Origin: Prolixibacteraceae bacterium
Lineage (GTDB): Bacteria > Bacteroidota > Bacteroidia > Bacteroidales > Prolixibacteraceae
Length of the DNA: 64,000 nt
Reading direction: 5' to 3'
NCBI GenBank assembly: GCA_019720755.1
Contig: CP081303.1
Coordinates: 1,550,001 to 1,614,000 of the forward strand
Position numbers and translations under genes: made by a program. This document shows, piece by piece, positions 38,720 through 47,801 of the stretch (positions within the stretch are counted from its first letter, which is position 1; each line of letters begins with the position of its first letter). The notes under the pieces were generated by a model. The model had not been told where the DNA came from. It ran no database searches and was given only the letters and a program-made list of their open reading frames with translations.

Positions 38720-39517
38720 ACTATTTTTTGTTTATCTACCTTCAAATGCACCACACTCTCCAATTGTTTCAAATGAACTATTTAAAGGCAAAAGTGGTGT
38801 GGCTTCTCATGGAGACTTCTGTATGGAGGTCGTGTAATGAAAGCCTTTGATAAGATGGGGATTTCAGACAATACATTGGTTATTTTTACTGTTAATAATG
38901 GGGTTTCGCCTCAGGCGAACCTGAAATTACTGGAGAAATATCACCATTTTTCTAGTTGTATCTTTCGTGGAACGAAAGGAACATTGTATGAAGGTGTACA
39001 CCATGTCCCTTTTATAGCAAAATGACCTAAGAAAGTGAAGTCGAACTATAAAAGCGACTACTTAATGTGTACTACTGATTTTATGGCAACATTGAAGGGT
39101 GTGTTTGGAGATACTATATCAAAGGAAAAGGGAGATTGTTTTAGTTTTTTACCTGCTCTTTATGGTAAGAATGTCGATGATAAGCAGAGAGAAGGAGTGG
39201 TTCCCCTTTCAGATGCAGGCTTCTACTCTATTATACGTGATAATTGGAAATTGGTCTTGCACGAAGGAGCACTTTCAAGACGCATAGCCCCTAAAGATGC
39301 TCCAGTAAAATTTCTTGGGAAAATACAACTTTTTAATGTTGCAAAAGACCCTAACGAGTCTGTAAATATTAAAGATAAGTATCCTCAAAAAGTGGAAGAG
39401 CAGACGAATTTAAAGGCTGTATTTGTTAATAATTGTCGAAGTAGGTTAGGAGATCTAATTGCTTTTGAAAATGATATGAATAAGGTTAAGAGGAGGCAAC
39501 TTAAGATTATTAAATAG
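38711..39517 (+). pseudogene. Truncated sulfatase pseudogene
   Basis: The sequence encodes the middle and end of an S1 sulfatase: FVYLPSNAPHSP, then MGISDNTLVIFTVNNG, the FRGTKGTLYEGVHHVPFIAK block, and a C-terminal domain (39035-39517) with LFNVAKDPNESVN. The N-terminal part with the FGly cysteine is missing; the remnant begins inside the end of the preceding beta-helix gene. In-frame stops interrupt it near 38837 and at 39022, where TGA stands in place of the Trp codon expected in IAKWP. It cannot give an active enzyme. It probably arose by deletion of the upstream half. Confidence 0.88.
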
Positions 39518-39593
39518 TTGATACAATAATCATAAGCTTCTAAAGATAGGCACTTGTGCCTATCTTTAATCTGATTAAAAAAACTAAAAACTA

Positions 39594-41033
39594 ATGAAAC
39601 AAATAGCTCTTGCATTAGGGATCACCTCAATGTGTTTTGTTGGATGTAAAACAGTGAAAGAAAACCAACATTCGAATAGTGTCACAATGTCAAAAAAATC
39701 CCCCAATGTGATATTAATTATGGCCGATGATTTGGGTTATGGTGATGTTGGATTTAATGGAAATAAGATTATTCAAACTCCAAATTTAGATGCCCTTTCA
39801 AAAAAAGGGGTGACCTTTACAAACTTCTATGCTGGAGGACCAGTATGTTCGCCGACGAGGGGTACTTGCCTAACAGGAAGACACTATGCTCGTTATGGAA
39901 TTTATACTGCAAATGTAGGTCACCTGCCAAAGGAGGAAGTAACCATATATGACCTACTAAAAGAGAAAGGCTACAGTACTGGTCATTTTGGTAAATGGCA
40001 TTTAGGAACAATCGTGAAAGGAGTCTCTTCTAAAGGAAAAAAACGCAAGCCTATTCTTAACTTTAACCCTCCTTGGGAACAGAATGTGGATGAATCTTTT
40101 GTTACAGAATCTGCTGTAGCCACATGGAATCCAACAGAGAATGATAGATATAAGAAAAATGAGTACTATCACAATGGCGTAAGAGAAACTGCAAATTTAG
40201 AAGGAGACGATTCAAGAGTGGTGATGGATAGAGTGTTGCCATTTATTGAAGATGCTACAAAAAAGAGTAAGCCATTCTTTAGTGTTATTTGGTTTCATGC
40301 TCCTCACGAACCCGTTGTTGCTGGACCAGAGTATAAAGCGAAATATAGCAATTATACGGATAGAGAACAGAACTATTTTGGTTGCATTACTGCTTTAGAT
40401 GATCAAGTAGGTCGCTTGGTAAAACATTTAGATAGTCTTGGTCAGTTGGAGAATACGATCATCTGTTTTTGTAGTGATAATGGTCCTGAAGGGAAACATG
40501 AGAATAAACGATTTATTGGTAAAACGGGAGGATTAAGAGGAAGGAAAAGGTCTCTCTATTGTGGAGGTGTAGGTGTCCCAGCTTTTATGGTTTGGCCTGG
40601 AGTGATTGATTCTAATTCCCAAACCTCTTATATTACATCTACTTTAGACTATCTCCCTACACTTGTGGATGGTCTTAGTCTGTCTATCGGTGATGACCGT
40701 CCTATTGATGGAGTCTCATTGATGCCAATGTTTATGGGAAAATCGAAGGTGAGAAAAAACCCACTTCCTTTTATGTATAAAGGAAAAGGAGCGATTATTA
40801 ATGAAGATCTAAAATATATTGTTACAAATGGAAAGCTTACTGAAGTGTATGATCTGCGAAATGATCGATTTGAAGAAAATAATATCATTGATAGCCATAT
40901 AGATCAGGTTGGGAAAATGAAAATCTATATGACTAATTGGAATAATTCGTGTAGAAATAGTCAAAAAGGAGAGGACTACAAAAGTCGTAATTATAAGCCT
41001 GTTGACAAATGGCAAGGCTTAAGAATAAACTAA
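39594..41033 (+). CDS. S1-family sulfatase (lipoprotein)
   Basis: This 479-residue sulfatase has a lipobox (SMCFVGC, Cys 18), placing it in the periplasm or on the cell surface. The FGly signature is C-S-P-T-R at residue 85, with metal ligands in IMADDLGYGD, the Lys/His motif FGKWHLG, HAPHEP, and SDNGPEG. It should remove sulfate from a glycan. It lies 4 nt before a GH29 fucosidase, so desulfation and fucose release are coupled in one transcript. The intact gene follows a broken sulfatase, perhaps a relic of gene duplication. Confidence 0.95.
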   Translation: MKQIALALGITSMCFVGCKTVKENQHSNSVTMSKKSPNVILIMADDLGYGDVGFNGNKIIQTPNLDALSKKGVTFTNFYAGGPVCSPTRGTCLTGRHYARYGIYTANVGHLPKEEVTIYDLLKEKGYSTGHFGKWHLGTIVKGVSSKGKKRKPILNFNPPWEQNVDESFVTESAVATWNPTENDRYKKNEYYHNGVRETANLEGDDSRVVMDRVLPFIEDATKKSKPFFSVIWFHAPHEPVVAGPEYKAKYSNYTDREQNYFGCITALDDQVGRLVKHLDSLGQLENTIICFCSDNGPEGKHENKRFIGKTGGLRGRKRSLYCGGVGVPAFMVWPGVIDSNSQTSYITSTLDYLPTLVDGLSLSIGDDRPIDGVSLMPMFMGKSKVRKNPLPFMYKGKGAIINEDLKYIVTNGKLTEVYDLRNDRFEENNIIDSHIDQVGKMKIYMTNWNNSCRNSQKGEDYKSRNYKPVDKWQGLRIN

Positions 41034-41037
41034 GATT

Positions 41038-42624
41038 ATGAAAAGAATAATTTTAACATTAGGTGTGCTACTTTTTCTTTCTAGTACCTATGGGCAGAAG
41101 AAGGAAAAGTATCAACCGAACTGGAAGTCGTTAAGAACTCATCAAATACCACAATGGGCAAAAGATGCAAAATTTGGTATTTATGCTCATTGGGGTGTAT
41201 ATTCAGTAACTGGTAATTGGGACTATACTCGTCCGAATTGGGCTAATTATTATATTACTGGTTATTTGGGTTATTATCAGACTTCTCAACGTAATGAACA
41301 AGCAAATCTTTTTCGAAAGAATGTTGGAGATATTAAAAAAGGGATAGGATACAAAGACCTTGCAAAACAATTTAAAGCAGAGAATTTTGACCCTAAATAT
41401 TGGGCCAAACTGATTAAAAAATCAGGAGCTAAATATGCTGGAATATGTGCAGTGCATCATGACGGTTACTGTATGTGGGATAGTAAGATAACTAATTTGT
41501 GTGCTGGGAAATTAGGCCCTCAAAGAGATATTATCTCAGACCTTTATAAAGAGCTTAGAAACGAAGATCTTAAGATTATTGCTACTTTCCATCATGGCCG
41601 TACTTATAAACATTTTCAAAATGTAGCAAAACGTTTTGAAGGAAAAACAGATTATGCGAATGTGGATCTTCTGAATAAAAAGAATTGGGATACATATTGG
41701 TATATGGGAAGTAAGGATCGTTTTGCGAAGAATAGGTATGACCTTACTGTTGAATTTATCAATAAATATAAACCAGACATTTTATGGTTTGATGGTGGTG
41801 GTGGAAAATTTGGTACAGAAAAAATATTATCTCATTTTTTCAATATGGGGGAGAAGGAAAACAAAGAGGTCTGTTTGCATAATAAAGGAAACTTTGGAAA
41901 GAACTTCGGAATCTATAGTTATGAGAATGGAGCACATCGCCCATCTTTTGTTGATTGGCCCTGGGAAGATGATACTCCAAGTGCTATTGGCTGGTGTGAC
42001 TGGCAATGGAATAAAGGAATTAAATATAAAAAATCAAGAGATGTTATTGTTCGTTTGTGTGATCTAGTCGCTAGAAATGGTGGACTATTGCTTTCGATGA
42101 ACCCTAGACCTGATGGAACTTTTGATAAAGAACAAGAGAATTTGCTTTTAGGAATTGGAGCTTGGTTAGAGCAAAATGGAGAGGCTATTTATGGAACCAG
42201 CCCTTGGGTGGTTTATGGTGAAGGTCATTTAGAAGATCTATTCTACTCTGAGACAAATCCAATGAATGGGAAAAAATCTAGGGCGATTCAGCCTAACCCA
42301 TCTCTATTCAATAAAGAGGATGTTCGTTTTACAACGAAAAATAATGCACTATATGCTACATTTTTAGGAACAGATTTTGATAGATCTTGTTGTGTGAAGA
42401 CGTTAAAGTCGAATGTGAAAGTTTCTGATGAAAACAAGATTGTTTCTGTTGAATTACTAGGATATGGTAAGGTGAAATTTCATCGTAATCAGAAAGGGTT
42501 GCATATCGATCTACCTAAAAAACTTCCAAACAAAGTGGCTTTGTCCTTCAAGATCTCTGTGAAAGGAACTCTATTAGAGAGAGAATTAAATGGAACGAAT
42601 GGCGTGCTTCCTTTACAAACCTAA
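41038..42624 (+). CDS. GH29 alpha-L-fucosidase
   Basis: This secreted 528-residue enzyme starts with a signal peptide (MKRIILTLGVLLFLSSTYGQ). GH29 hallmarks are AKFGIYAHWGVYSVTG, CAVHHDGYCMWDSKI and the nucleophile region DILWFDGGGG near residue 252, followed by the SMNPRPDGTF loop and a C-terminal beta-sandwich. It differs from the GH29 at 15488 in lacking a PA14 domain and in loop sequence, so the two probably have different linkage preference. It is translationally coupled to the upstream sulfatase and ends at a bidirectional terminator. Confidence 0.95.
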   Translation: MKRIILTLGVLLFLSSTYGQKKEKYQPNWKSLRTHQIPQWAKDAKFGIYAHWGVYSVTGNWDYTRPNWANYYITGYLGYYQTSQRNEQANLFRKNVGDIKKGIGYKDLAKQFKAENFDPKYWAKLIKKSGAKYAGICAVHHDGYCMWDSKITNLCAGKLGPQRDIISDLYKELRNEDLKIIATFHHGRTYKHFQNVAKRFEGKTDYANVDLLNKKNWDTYWYMGSKDRFAKNRYDLTVEFINKYKPDILWFDGGGGKFGTEKILSHFFNMGEKENKEVCLHNKGNFGKNFGIYSYENGAHRPSFVDWPWEDDTPSAIGWCDWQWNKGIKYKKSRDVIVRLCDLVARNGGLLLSMNPRPDGTFDKEQENLLLGIGAWLEQNGEAIYGTSPWVVYGEGHLEDLFYSETNPMNGKKSRAIQPNPSLFNKEDVRFTTKNNALYATFLGTDFDRSCCVKTLKSNVKVSDENKIVSVELLGYGKVKFHRNQKGLHIDLPKKLPNKVALSFKISVKGTLLERELNGTNGVLPLQT

Positions 42625-42668
42625 ATTTAGTCAATCTCATCATAAAGAGAATGAGTGATTTGTAACAA

Positions 42669-42721
42669 AAAAAAGGCTAGCCTATAATAAACATATTGTT
42701 TATCTTAGACTAGCCTTTTTT
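42669..42721. terminator. Bidirectional terminator at end of glycan locus
   Basis: AAAAAAGGCTAG pairs with CTAGCCTTTTTT, with an inner ATAAAC/GTTTAT stem, giving T-runs on both strands between convergent genes. Confidence 0.92.
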
Positions 42722-42739
42722 ATAAATTAGACTTCTTGA

Positions 42740-43393
42740 TTACAAGAATCTCCAACCTAGAGATAGTGTAAACATATCTGATTTTTGGTCAAAAGAGACA
42801 TTAGTTAGTCCATTTTCAATATTACTCAATCCCCACTCATAACGTGCATCAATAGTGAAAAGAGCTACGTTAAATCCAAGACCTAACTGGTATGCCCAGT
42901 TTACTCCTGAAGGATCTTTAAGCCCTGCTAAGACATCGTCAGCCAAACCATCGGTGTTTGAGAAAGAGATACTACTACCTTCTGTATTAATGGACATTAC
43001 AGGACCTGTAAATGCATACATCGATGCAAGTTTTAGATCTAGTAGACGATATCCAAGAAGTACTGGAATATCAAAGGTTTTAAGATCCACCTTTTGGGTA
43101 ACTTTCACTGGATTACTTTCTTTTGGTGTGATATCGAAATCTGTCTCTCCTTTTTTTAGAGAGTAGTATACTTCTGGTTGGATGAAAAAATTCTTTAAGT
43201 TGATTCTACCAAAGACTCCCACTAAATATCCATTGTTGTTCAATGGACTATAATCAGAAAGATTTGTAGAAAGTGTGGATGTGGACACTTTAGAAGAGTT
43301 CCATCCTAATTTTAGACCCAAGTTTACAGGTAATTGGGCAAAAGCCCCTGACCCAAGAAGCGAAAATATCGCTACGATAAATAATTTTTTCAT
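42740..43393 (-). CDS. Small outer-membrane beta-barrel protein (porin-like)
   Basis: This 217-residue protein has a signal peptide (MKKLFIVAIFSLLGSGAFAQ) and alternating beta strands: LGLKLGWNSSKVS, FIQPEVYYSLKKG, DIPVLLGYRLL, ending FTLSLGWRFL with the terminal aromatic typical of barrels. It matches the pattern of the outer-membrane beta-barrel group (OMP_b-brl / PorT-like) found in many copies in Bacteroidota. No specific ligand is evident. It is convergent with the fucosidase and shares its terminator. Confidence 0.85.
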   Translation of the reverse strand: MKKLFIVAIFSLLGSGAFAQLPVNLGLKLGWNSSKVSTSTLSTNLSDYSPLNNNGYLVGVFGRINLKNFFIQPEVYYSLKKGETDFDITPKESNPVKVTQKVDLKTFDIPVLLGYRLLDLKLASMYAFTGPVMSINTEGSSISFSNTDGLADDVLAGLKDPSGVNWAYQLGLGFNVALFTIDARYEWGLSNIENGLTNVSFDQKSDMFTLSLGWRFL

Positions 43394-43624
43394 AATAATC
43401 TGTTTTTAGTTATCATATTCACACAAACGTTCGTTAACAAAAGTATGTAACTATTCATCATAAAACAATTTTTTTTTATGTCAACTATTTGAATTGTAAA
43501 ATGGATGAAGTCAATGTTATAGAAGAAAAGTGTAAAATATATGGAAGTATTATGATCTTCATAAGTCTTTTTTTCTATGAAATATATAACTTTACGATTA
43601 TATTAAACTATATAATTAATAAAG

Positions 43625-45073
43625 ATGACAACAATAAAAGAGCTCAATCCAAAAGAAGTTTGGGATCACTTTGATGCAATATGTCAGGTTCCTCGACCAT
43701 CTAAAAGAGAAGAAAAAATCATTGATTTCTTATTGAACTTTGCCAAAGAACGTGGTATCGAAGCCAAGAGAGATACTATCGGAAACGTGGTGATGCGTAA
43801 AGAGGCTACTCCTGGAATGGAGAATAAACCAACAGTGATTCTACAGTCACATATGGATATGGTTTGTGAAAAAAACAGTGATAAGGTTCATGATTTTGAC
43901 AAAGATCCAATAACTCCCATTGTCGATGGAGAGTGGGTGCGTGCCGATATGACTACGTTAGGAGCCGATTGTGGCATTGGTATGGCCGCACAGATGGCTG
44001 TACTAACAGATCCTGAAGCGAAGCATGGCCCTATAGAGTGTCTTTTTACCGTCGATGAGGAGACTGGTTTGACTGGTGCAATGGAATTAGAGGACGATAT
44101 GTTGACTGGGAAAATCCTTTTGAATCTTGACTCGGAAGATGATGGGGAGATATTTATTGGTTGTGCTGGAGGTATTGATACATTGGCTGACTTCTCTTTT
44201 GAAAAGGAATCGGTTGATACTACAACATTCCCTCTTTTAGTTGAGGTAAAGGGACTTTTGGGTGGTCACTCTGGTGATGAGATAAATAAAGGACGAGCGA
44301 ATGCAAATCAGCTTTTAGTACGTTTCCTATGGAACGTAGACCAAGCTTATGGTATCCGTATTGCAAACATCGATGGTGGAAACCTACGTAATGCGATTGC
44401 TCGTGAGGCATCTGCTGTTATTGTGGTCCCTAAGGCAAAAAAAGAGGAGATTATTGCTCGATTTAATATCTTTAGAAGTGATATGGAGCATGAGTGGGAG
44501 ATGACCGAACCTAATTTAGATCTTCATATTGGTTCTACTGATCAACCTGAGTTTGTAATTGATCAAGATACACAATTCCGTCTGCTGAATGCTTTGATGA
44601 GCTGTCCTCATGGAGTATTGGCAATGAGTTATCGTATGCCAGGAATGGTTGAAACTTCAACCAACCTTGCTTCTGTTAAGTTTAAGGATAGCAAAATACA
44701 TATTACAACAAGCCAACGAAGTGATTTAGGGAGTGGGAAGATATTTGCTGCTTCAAGCGTCGAGGCTGTATTTCAATTGGCTGGTGCGAACGTAAAACAT
44801 AGTGATGGATATCCTGGTTGGGCTCCTAATCCAGATTCTCCTATTATGAGGATTGTTCGTGATTCTTATGAATCTCTTTTCAATCAAAAGCCTGATGTGA
44901 AGTCTATTCATGCAGGATTGGAGTGTGGTCTGTTCTTGACAAAATATCCACAACTAGATATGGTGTCGTTTGGACCAACTATTCGCCAAGCACATTCTCC
45001 TATGGAAAGAATTGAGATCAAAACAGTTGAAAAGTTTTGGGCTCATCTATTAGATGTTCTTGCCAAAGTGTGA
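43625..45073 (+). CDS. pepD: Aminoacyl-histidine dipeptidase (M20C, PepD)
   Basis: This cytoplasmic metallodipeptidase cleaves Xaa-His dipeptides such as carnosine and similar substrates. The 482-residue protein has the M20 metal-binding motifs VILQSHMDMVCEK near residue 75, ADCGIGMAAQMA near 118 and the general base region TVDEETGLTGA near 145, a dimerisation insert (residues 200-385) and HAGLECGLF plus IRQAHSPMERIEI near the end. Length matches PepD. It has its own terminator and stands next to the group II intron remnant. Confidence 0.95.
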   Translation: MTTIKELNPKEVWDHFDAICQVPRPSKREEKIIDFLLNFAKERGIEAKRDTIGNVVMRKEATPGMENKPTVILQSHMDMVCEKNSDKVHDFDKDPITPIVDGEWVRADMTTLGADCGIGMAAQMAVLTDPEAKHGPIECLFTVDEETGLTGAMELEDDMLTGKILLNLDSEDDGEIFIGCAGGIDTLADFSFEKESVDTTTFPLLVEVKGLLGGHSGDEINKGRANANQLLVRFLWNVDQAYGIRIANIDGGNLRNAIAREASAVIVVPKAKKEEIIARFNIFRSDMEHEWEMTEPNLDLHIGSTDQPEFVIDQDTQFRLLNALMSCPHGVLAMSYRMPGMVETSTNLASVKFKDSKIHITTSQRSDLGSGKIFAASSVEAVFQLAGANVKHSDGYPGWAPNPDSPIMRIVRDSYESLFNQKPDVKSIHAGLECGLFLTKYPQLDMVSFGPTIRQAHSPMERIEIKTVEKFWAHLLDVLAKV

Positions 45074-45093
45074 ATATGATAATATATAAGTTC

Positions 45094-45124
45094 AAAGAGA
45101 GGCTTCAATAGTCTCTCTTTTTTT
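45094..45124 (+). terminator. Terminator after pepD
   Basis: AAAGAGAG pairs with CTCTCTTT (extended by CT/AG), followed by further T residues, about 20 nt after the pepD stop. Confidence 0.88.
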
Positions 45125-45141
45125 GTGCCATGCATGATAAT

Positions 45142-45642
45142 GTGCTAATCGGTGTAAGCCCGTAGTGGGGGATGTAGATATACCCCTAGAAGAAGATGAG
45201 GATTCTTATTGTGAGCTATAACTTGCAGGACGTCGTTTGCAAAACTCTAGTCTTAGGAACACTAGTTGGAAAAGAGGTCAACGAACTGGATAAATTTGCC
45301 CAAATTCTTTTTAATCCGTCAAAGCGTGTGGCTCTTAAGGCGCATCTGTTTGGTTATTTGGAAATGATGGATGAAGGTAAGAACGTAAATGATGAGTCTT
45401 TATAAGCTAGGGATGTCTAAATGCAAGGCTTATCAGTTTTCTAATACACGAAAGAAATATTGGCGCATATCTAAAAGGCGCATTCTACAACGCAGAATAA
45501 CTAATATAAGGCTTAAACAAGCTGTCTATTTTACCCTTAGTGCCTATTATCTAAAAGTAAAATCCTGATTTAGGAAAACGTACGAATGGTGGAGTGGGAG
45601 GTGTACTAGAAGATTAAGCAATCTTCCAGCCATCTACCCGAT
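45142..45642 (+). mobile_element. Internally deleted group II intron (remnant)
   Basis: This 0.5-kb G-richer block begins GTGCTAATCGGTG, reminiscent of group II 5' ends (GUGYG), and ends CTACCCGAT, matching the usual CTAYYCGAT-like 3' end (AY). Before that end lies GTACGAATGGTGGAGTGGGAGG, resembling the 3' strand of domain V and the joint to domain VI, and a domain VI-like hairpin (GAAGATT with AATCTTC). Between the 5' domain-like part and the 3' part is the C-terminal tail of a maturase-like frame. The reverse transcriptase region is missing and the 5' strand of domain V is not recognisable, so self-splicing is unlikely. Confidence 0.6.
45413..45568 (+). pseudogene. C-terminal tail of a group II intron maturase
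   Basis: The 51-codon frame reads QFSNTRKKYWRISKRRILQ then RRITNIRLKQAVYFTLSAYY. The pattern S-N-T-R-K-x-Y-W-R-x-(A/S), followed by L-x-N-x-x-L-x-x-x-G/Y and a closing Y-Y, is typical of the last 45 residues of intron-encoded reverse transcriptase/maturases. The reverse transcriptase, X and any endonuclease domains upstream are absent. It is therefore the 3' end of a mostly deleted ORF. No expressed protein is expected. Confidence 0.65.
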
Positions 45643-46311
45643 CGTTTCATTATTATACTTCTGATTTTTACACTCAATCAAAAACACTACCTCATTTTTT
45701 TGTTTGTCCTGAATGATAACTTGCACCTATTGCATACATCAATTCTATCTTATACCTTTGCTCTATATTTAGTTGTCCCATGACGCACACTATATCTTGG
45801 TCGGTTAATGTGTTAATAATATGGTGGCAAACTTAATATTAAGGAGGAGTAATCCTCCTTTTTTGTACCCCATACTTTCACAATTTAACAAACCTTAGAT
45901 TTAGAATATAGCGTTGCATTTATGACTTGAATGCAAGTTGCATCATATAGTCGATACATGCATGTCTTTGTCTTAAAAAAATATTTTTTTTAAGACAAAA
46001 TTTAATAAACTAATACTATACTTCATATATATCTATATGTCAATGTTATTATAGATTGATTTTTGTTGCATTGGTTGACATGAGTTCTCTATTTTATATA
46101 TTATCCTTTGCTTATATTATAGTTGCGAGTAAGACTCTTTCTTATTAGGTAAGGGTTAACTGTGTTTCTAAGACGGGCTTTACTATACAATAATATGAGT
46201 TATGTGTTTCTGTTGTAATCTTTATTGTGATCTAATAATCGCATAACTAAATTTTACTTAAAACATTTAACATTTGTTGTTGTTCTGTAGAAAGAGTGCA
46301 TAGGTTTATTA
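45643..46311. other. Long intergenic region after the intron remnant
   Basis: This very AT-rich 670 bp carries no supported gene. A small hairpin TATTAAGGAGGAGTAATCCTCCTTTTTT-like structure (GGAGGAgtaaTCCTCC, 45843-45858, followed by six T) looks like an intrinsic terminator with no gene directly before it. The rest is featureless to me. Confidence 0.5.
45843..45866 (+). terminator. Terminator-like hairpin downstream of intron remnant
   Basis: GGAGGA pairs with TCCTCC around GTAA and is followed by six T. It may end an old transcript through the intron site or an unannotated small RNA. Confidence 0.6.
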
Positions 46312-46319
46312 TACTTTTG
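46312..46319 (+). promoter_or_regulatory. Putative -7 promoter element
   Basis: TACTTTTG followed by C fits TAnnTTTG and lies 23 nt before the ATG of the lipoprotein gene. Confidence 0.5.
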
Positions 46320-46342
46320 CATCATAGAAACGTATATGTATT

Positions 46343-46990
46343 ATGAGAAAGTTTTATTTGTTAGTTAGCCTAACTATGTTTGTGCTACTAAATTCATGTG
46401 CTTTAAAACATGGAGTGTTTGATGTTACATTGAAAACTGTTGTAGAACCATTAGCTCCTAATAAATCACATCCTTATAGTAAGATTTATGTAGAAAAAGG
46501 GAGCTCTCCAATTTCACATTATGACGACAAACGTATGCACATCACTTGGCGTGTTGATGCCTCAAAGTTCTATGTTGAGTTAGAAAATAAGACACCTAAT
46601 TATCTTGTGATCTTATGGGATGGGGCAATGTTTATGGATGATCTGAATGGAGCAGAACATTTAGCAGCAAGAGGAGATAACAACTTTAGAAGTTACAAAA
46701 AAGGTTATGAGGAGCAAGAGTCTATTATAATGCCTTTTGATAAGATAAAAGATGAACTGGTTCCCTCTTCTCACGTCGCTTATTTTAGCAAACGATATCA
46801 ATCACTAGATAAACATTATCTGTTTTATAATTCTTGGGGTTATCCTGAGGGGGCAGTATCTCGAGATATGGAGAGTTATGTGGGAACTGAACTTGCACTG
46901 ATGATCCCAATGGAGATAAATGGAGTGATCAAGGAGTTTGTATTTACATTCGGAATTGATAAGTACTCATTCAAAAAGGGTGGTTTCTAG
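46343..46990 (+). CDS. Lipoprotein of unknown function
   Basis: I do not recognise this 215-residue protein. It has a lipoprotein signal (MRKFYLLVSLTMFVLLNSC) and a mature domain rich in beta structure: HITWRVDASKFYVELENKTPNYLVILWDGAMFMDD, then later LALMIPMEINGVIKEFVFTFGID. The pattern of a core domain that modifies how a residue is 'held up' by N-terminal strand pairs recalls small Ig-like or DUF-type secreted proteins, but nothing diagnostic is seen. It has its own promoter box and a terminator-like hairpin downstream, so it is probably transcribed alone at the start of the accessory region. Confidence 0.75.
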   Translation: MRKFYLLVSLTMFVLLNSCALKHGVFDVTLKTVVEPLAPNKSHPYSKIYVEKGSSPISHYDDKRMHITWRVDASKFYVELENKTPNYLVILWDGAMFMDDLNGAEHLAARGDNNFRSYKKGYEEQESIIMPFDKIKDELVPSSHVAYFSKRYQSLDKHYLFYNSWGYPEGAVSRDMESYVGTELALMIPMEINGVIKEFVFTFGIDKYSFKKGGF

Positions 46991-47065
46991 CATGATATTC
47001 TCTTCCTAATATAATACTTCTGATAGACCATATTTTGAAAGAAAAAACACCACTCATTGTTTTGG

Positions 47066-47083
47066 GGATCGTTGATACGATCC
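47066..47083 (+). terminator. Terminator-like hairpin after lipoprotein gene
   Basis: GGATCGT pairs with ACGATCC around TGAT, followed by TTTCTATTTTT, about 75 nt after the stop. Confidence 0.7.
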
Positions 47084-47327
47084 TTTCTATTTTTCTAATC
47101 TCGAATAGTTGATGTCCATTATTTTCTGCTGATTACAGGTGAATTTATTTTGTTCTTTGAGTGATAGGTCTATTTTATAAGACCTAAATATACCCAATTG
47201 ATGGAGAATTTGTTTTCAAACATAATTATTAACTTGTTGATATCCAATTTTTTTGATAATATAGTATTGTAACCGCTATATTTTCTTTACAAATATACCA
47301 TCGGTGGTATAACAAATATATAACACT

Positions 47328-47789
47328 ATGAAAAAAGTACTACTATTATCTCTTTTTTTTCTAACTCTTCCCTGTTATGCTGGCGTGCAAAAAACGGAGC
47401 CCGATAGTTCTACAAAATGGTACTCTTTGCAATCAAAAGAGAAGATTGGAGTCAAAGAGGCAGAACTACGAATTGAAGGAATGTTGCATTATGTAACTTC
47501 AGAAAACTTCTTTCAAGTAATTGACCAACTTAATGATAACTCCATAAAGGATAAGAAACAAAAGCTAACAGACTATCTGCAGAAGAAAAAGGATGCAAAA
47601 CCAATGGATGAAATTAAAGTTCGTAGAGACATCGAATCGCATTTTAATTTTACTTATAATGGATTGAAAGCAACACTACAGATTCCATTTGCAAGAAGAT
47701 TTGGGTTCTTTGTATTCGTTGCGATTCTTGCCATGTCTATTTTTGGTGTATTTACTATCCTGAACCTCCTATTTAAAAGAGTTATCTAA
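47328..47789 (+). CDS. Small exported membrane-anchored protein of unknown function
   Basis: This 153-residue protein has an N-terminal signal peptide (MKKVLLLSLFFLTLPCYA) and a single C-terminal membrane segment (FFVFVAILAMSIFGVFTILNLLF). Between them is a Lys/Glu-rich, mostly helical region of about 105 residues that would face the periplasm. No known domain is visible. The gene ends 12 nt before the ATG of the zinc-finger membrane protein, so the two form an operon and may assemble in the membrane together. Confidence 0.75.
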   Translation: MKKVLLLSLFFLTLPCYAGVQKTEPDSSTKWYSLQSKEKIGVKEAELRIEGMLHYVTSENFFQVIDQLNDNSIKDKKQKLTDYLQKKKDAKPMDEIKVRRDIESHFNFTYNGLKATLQIPFARRFGFFVFVAILAMSIFGVFTILNLLFKRVI

Positions 47790-47801
47790 AGCCTTTTGTA
47801 T

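Noticed and set aside
43489-43674. 61-codon frame before pepD
   Set aside because: It overlaps the pepD start in another frame and has no recognisable features.
45196-45405. 69-codon frame inside the intron remnant
   Set aside because: It lies over the intron's 5' RNA domains, has no domain signature, and is better explained as structured RNA.
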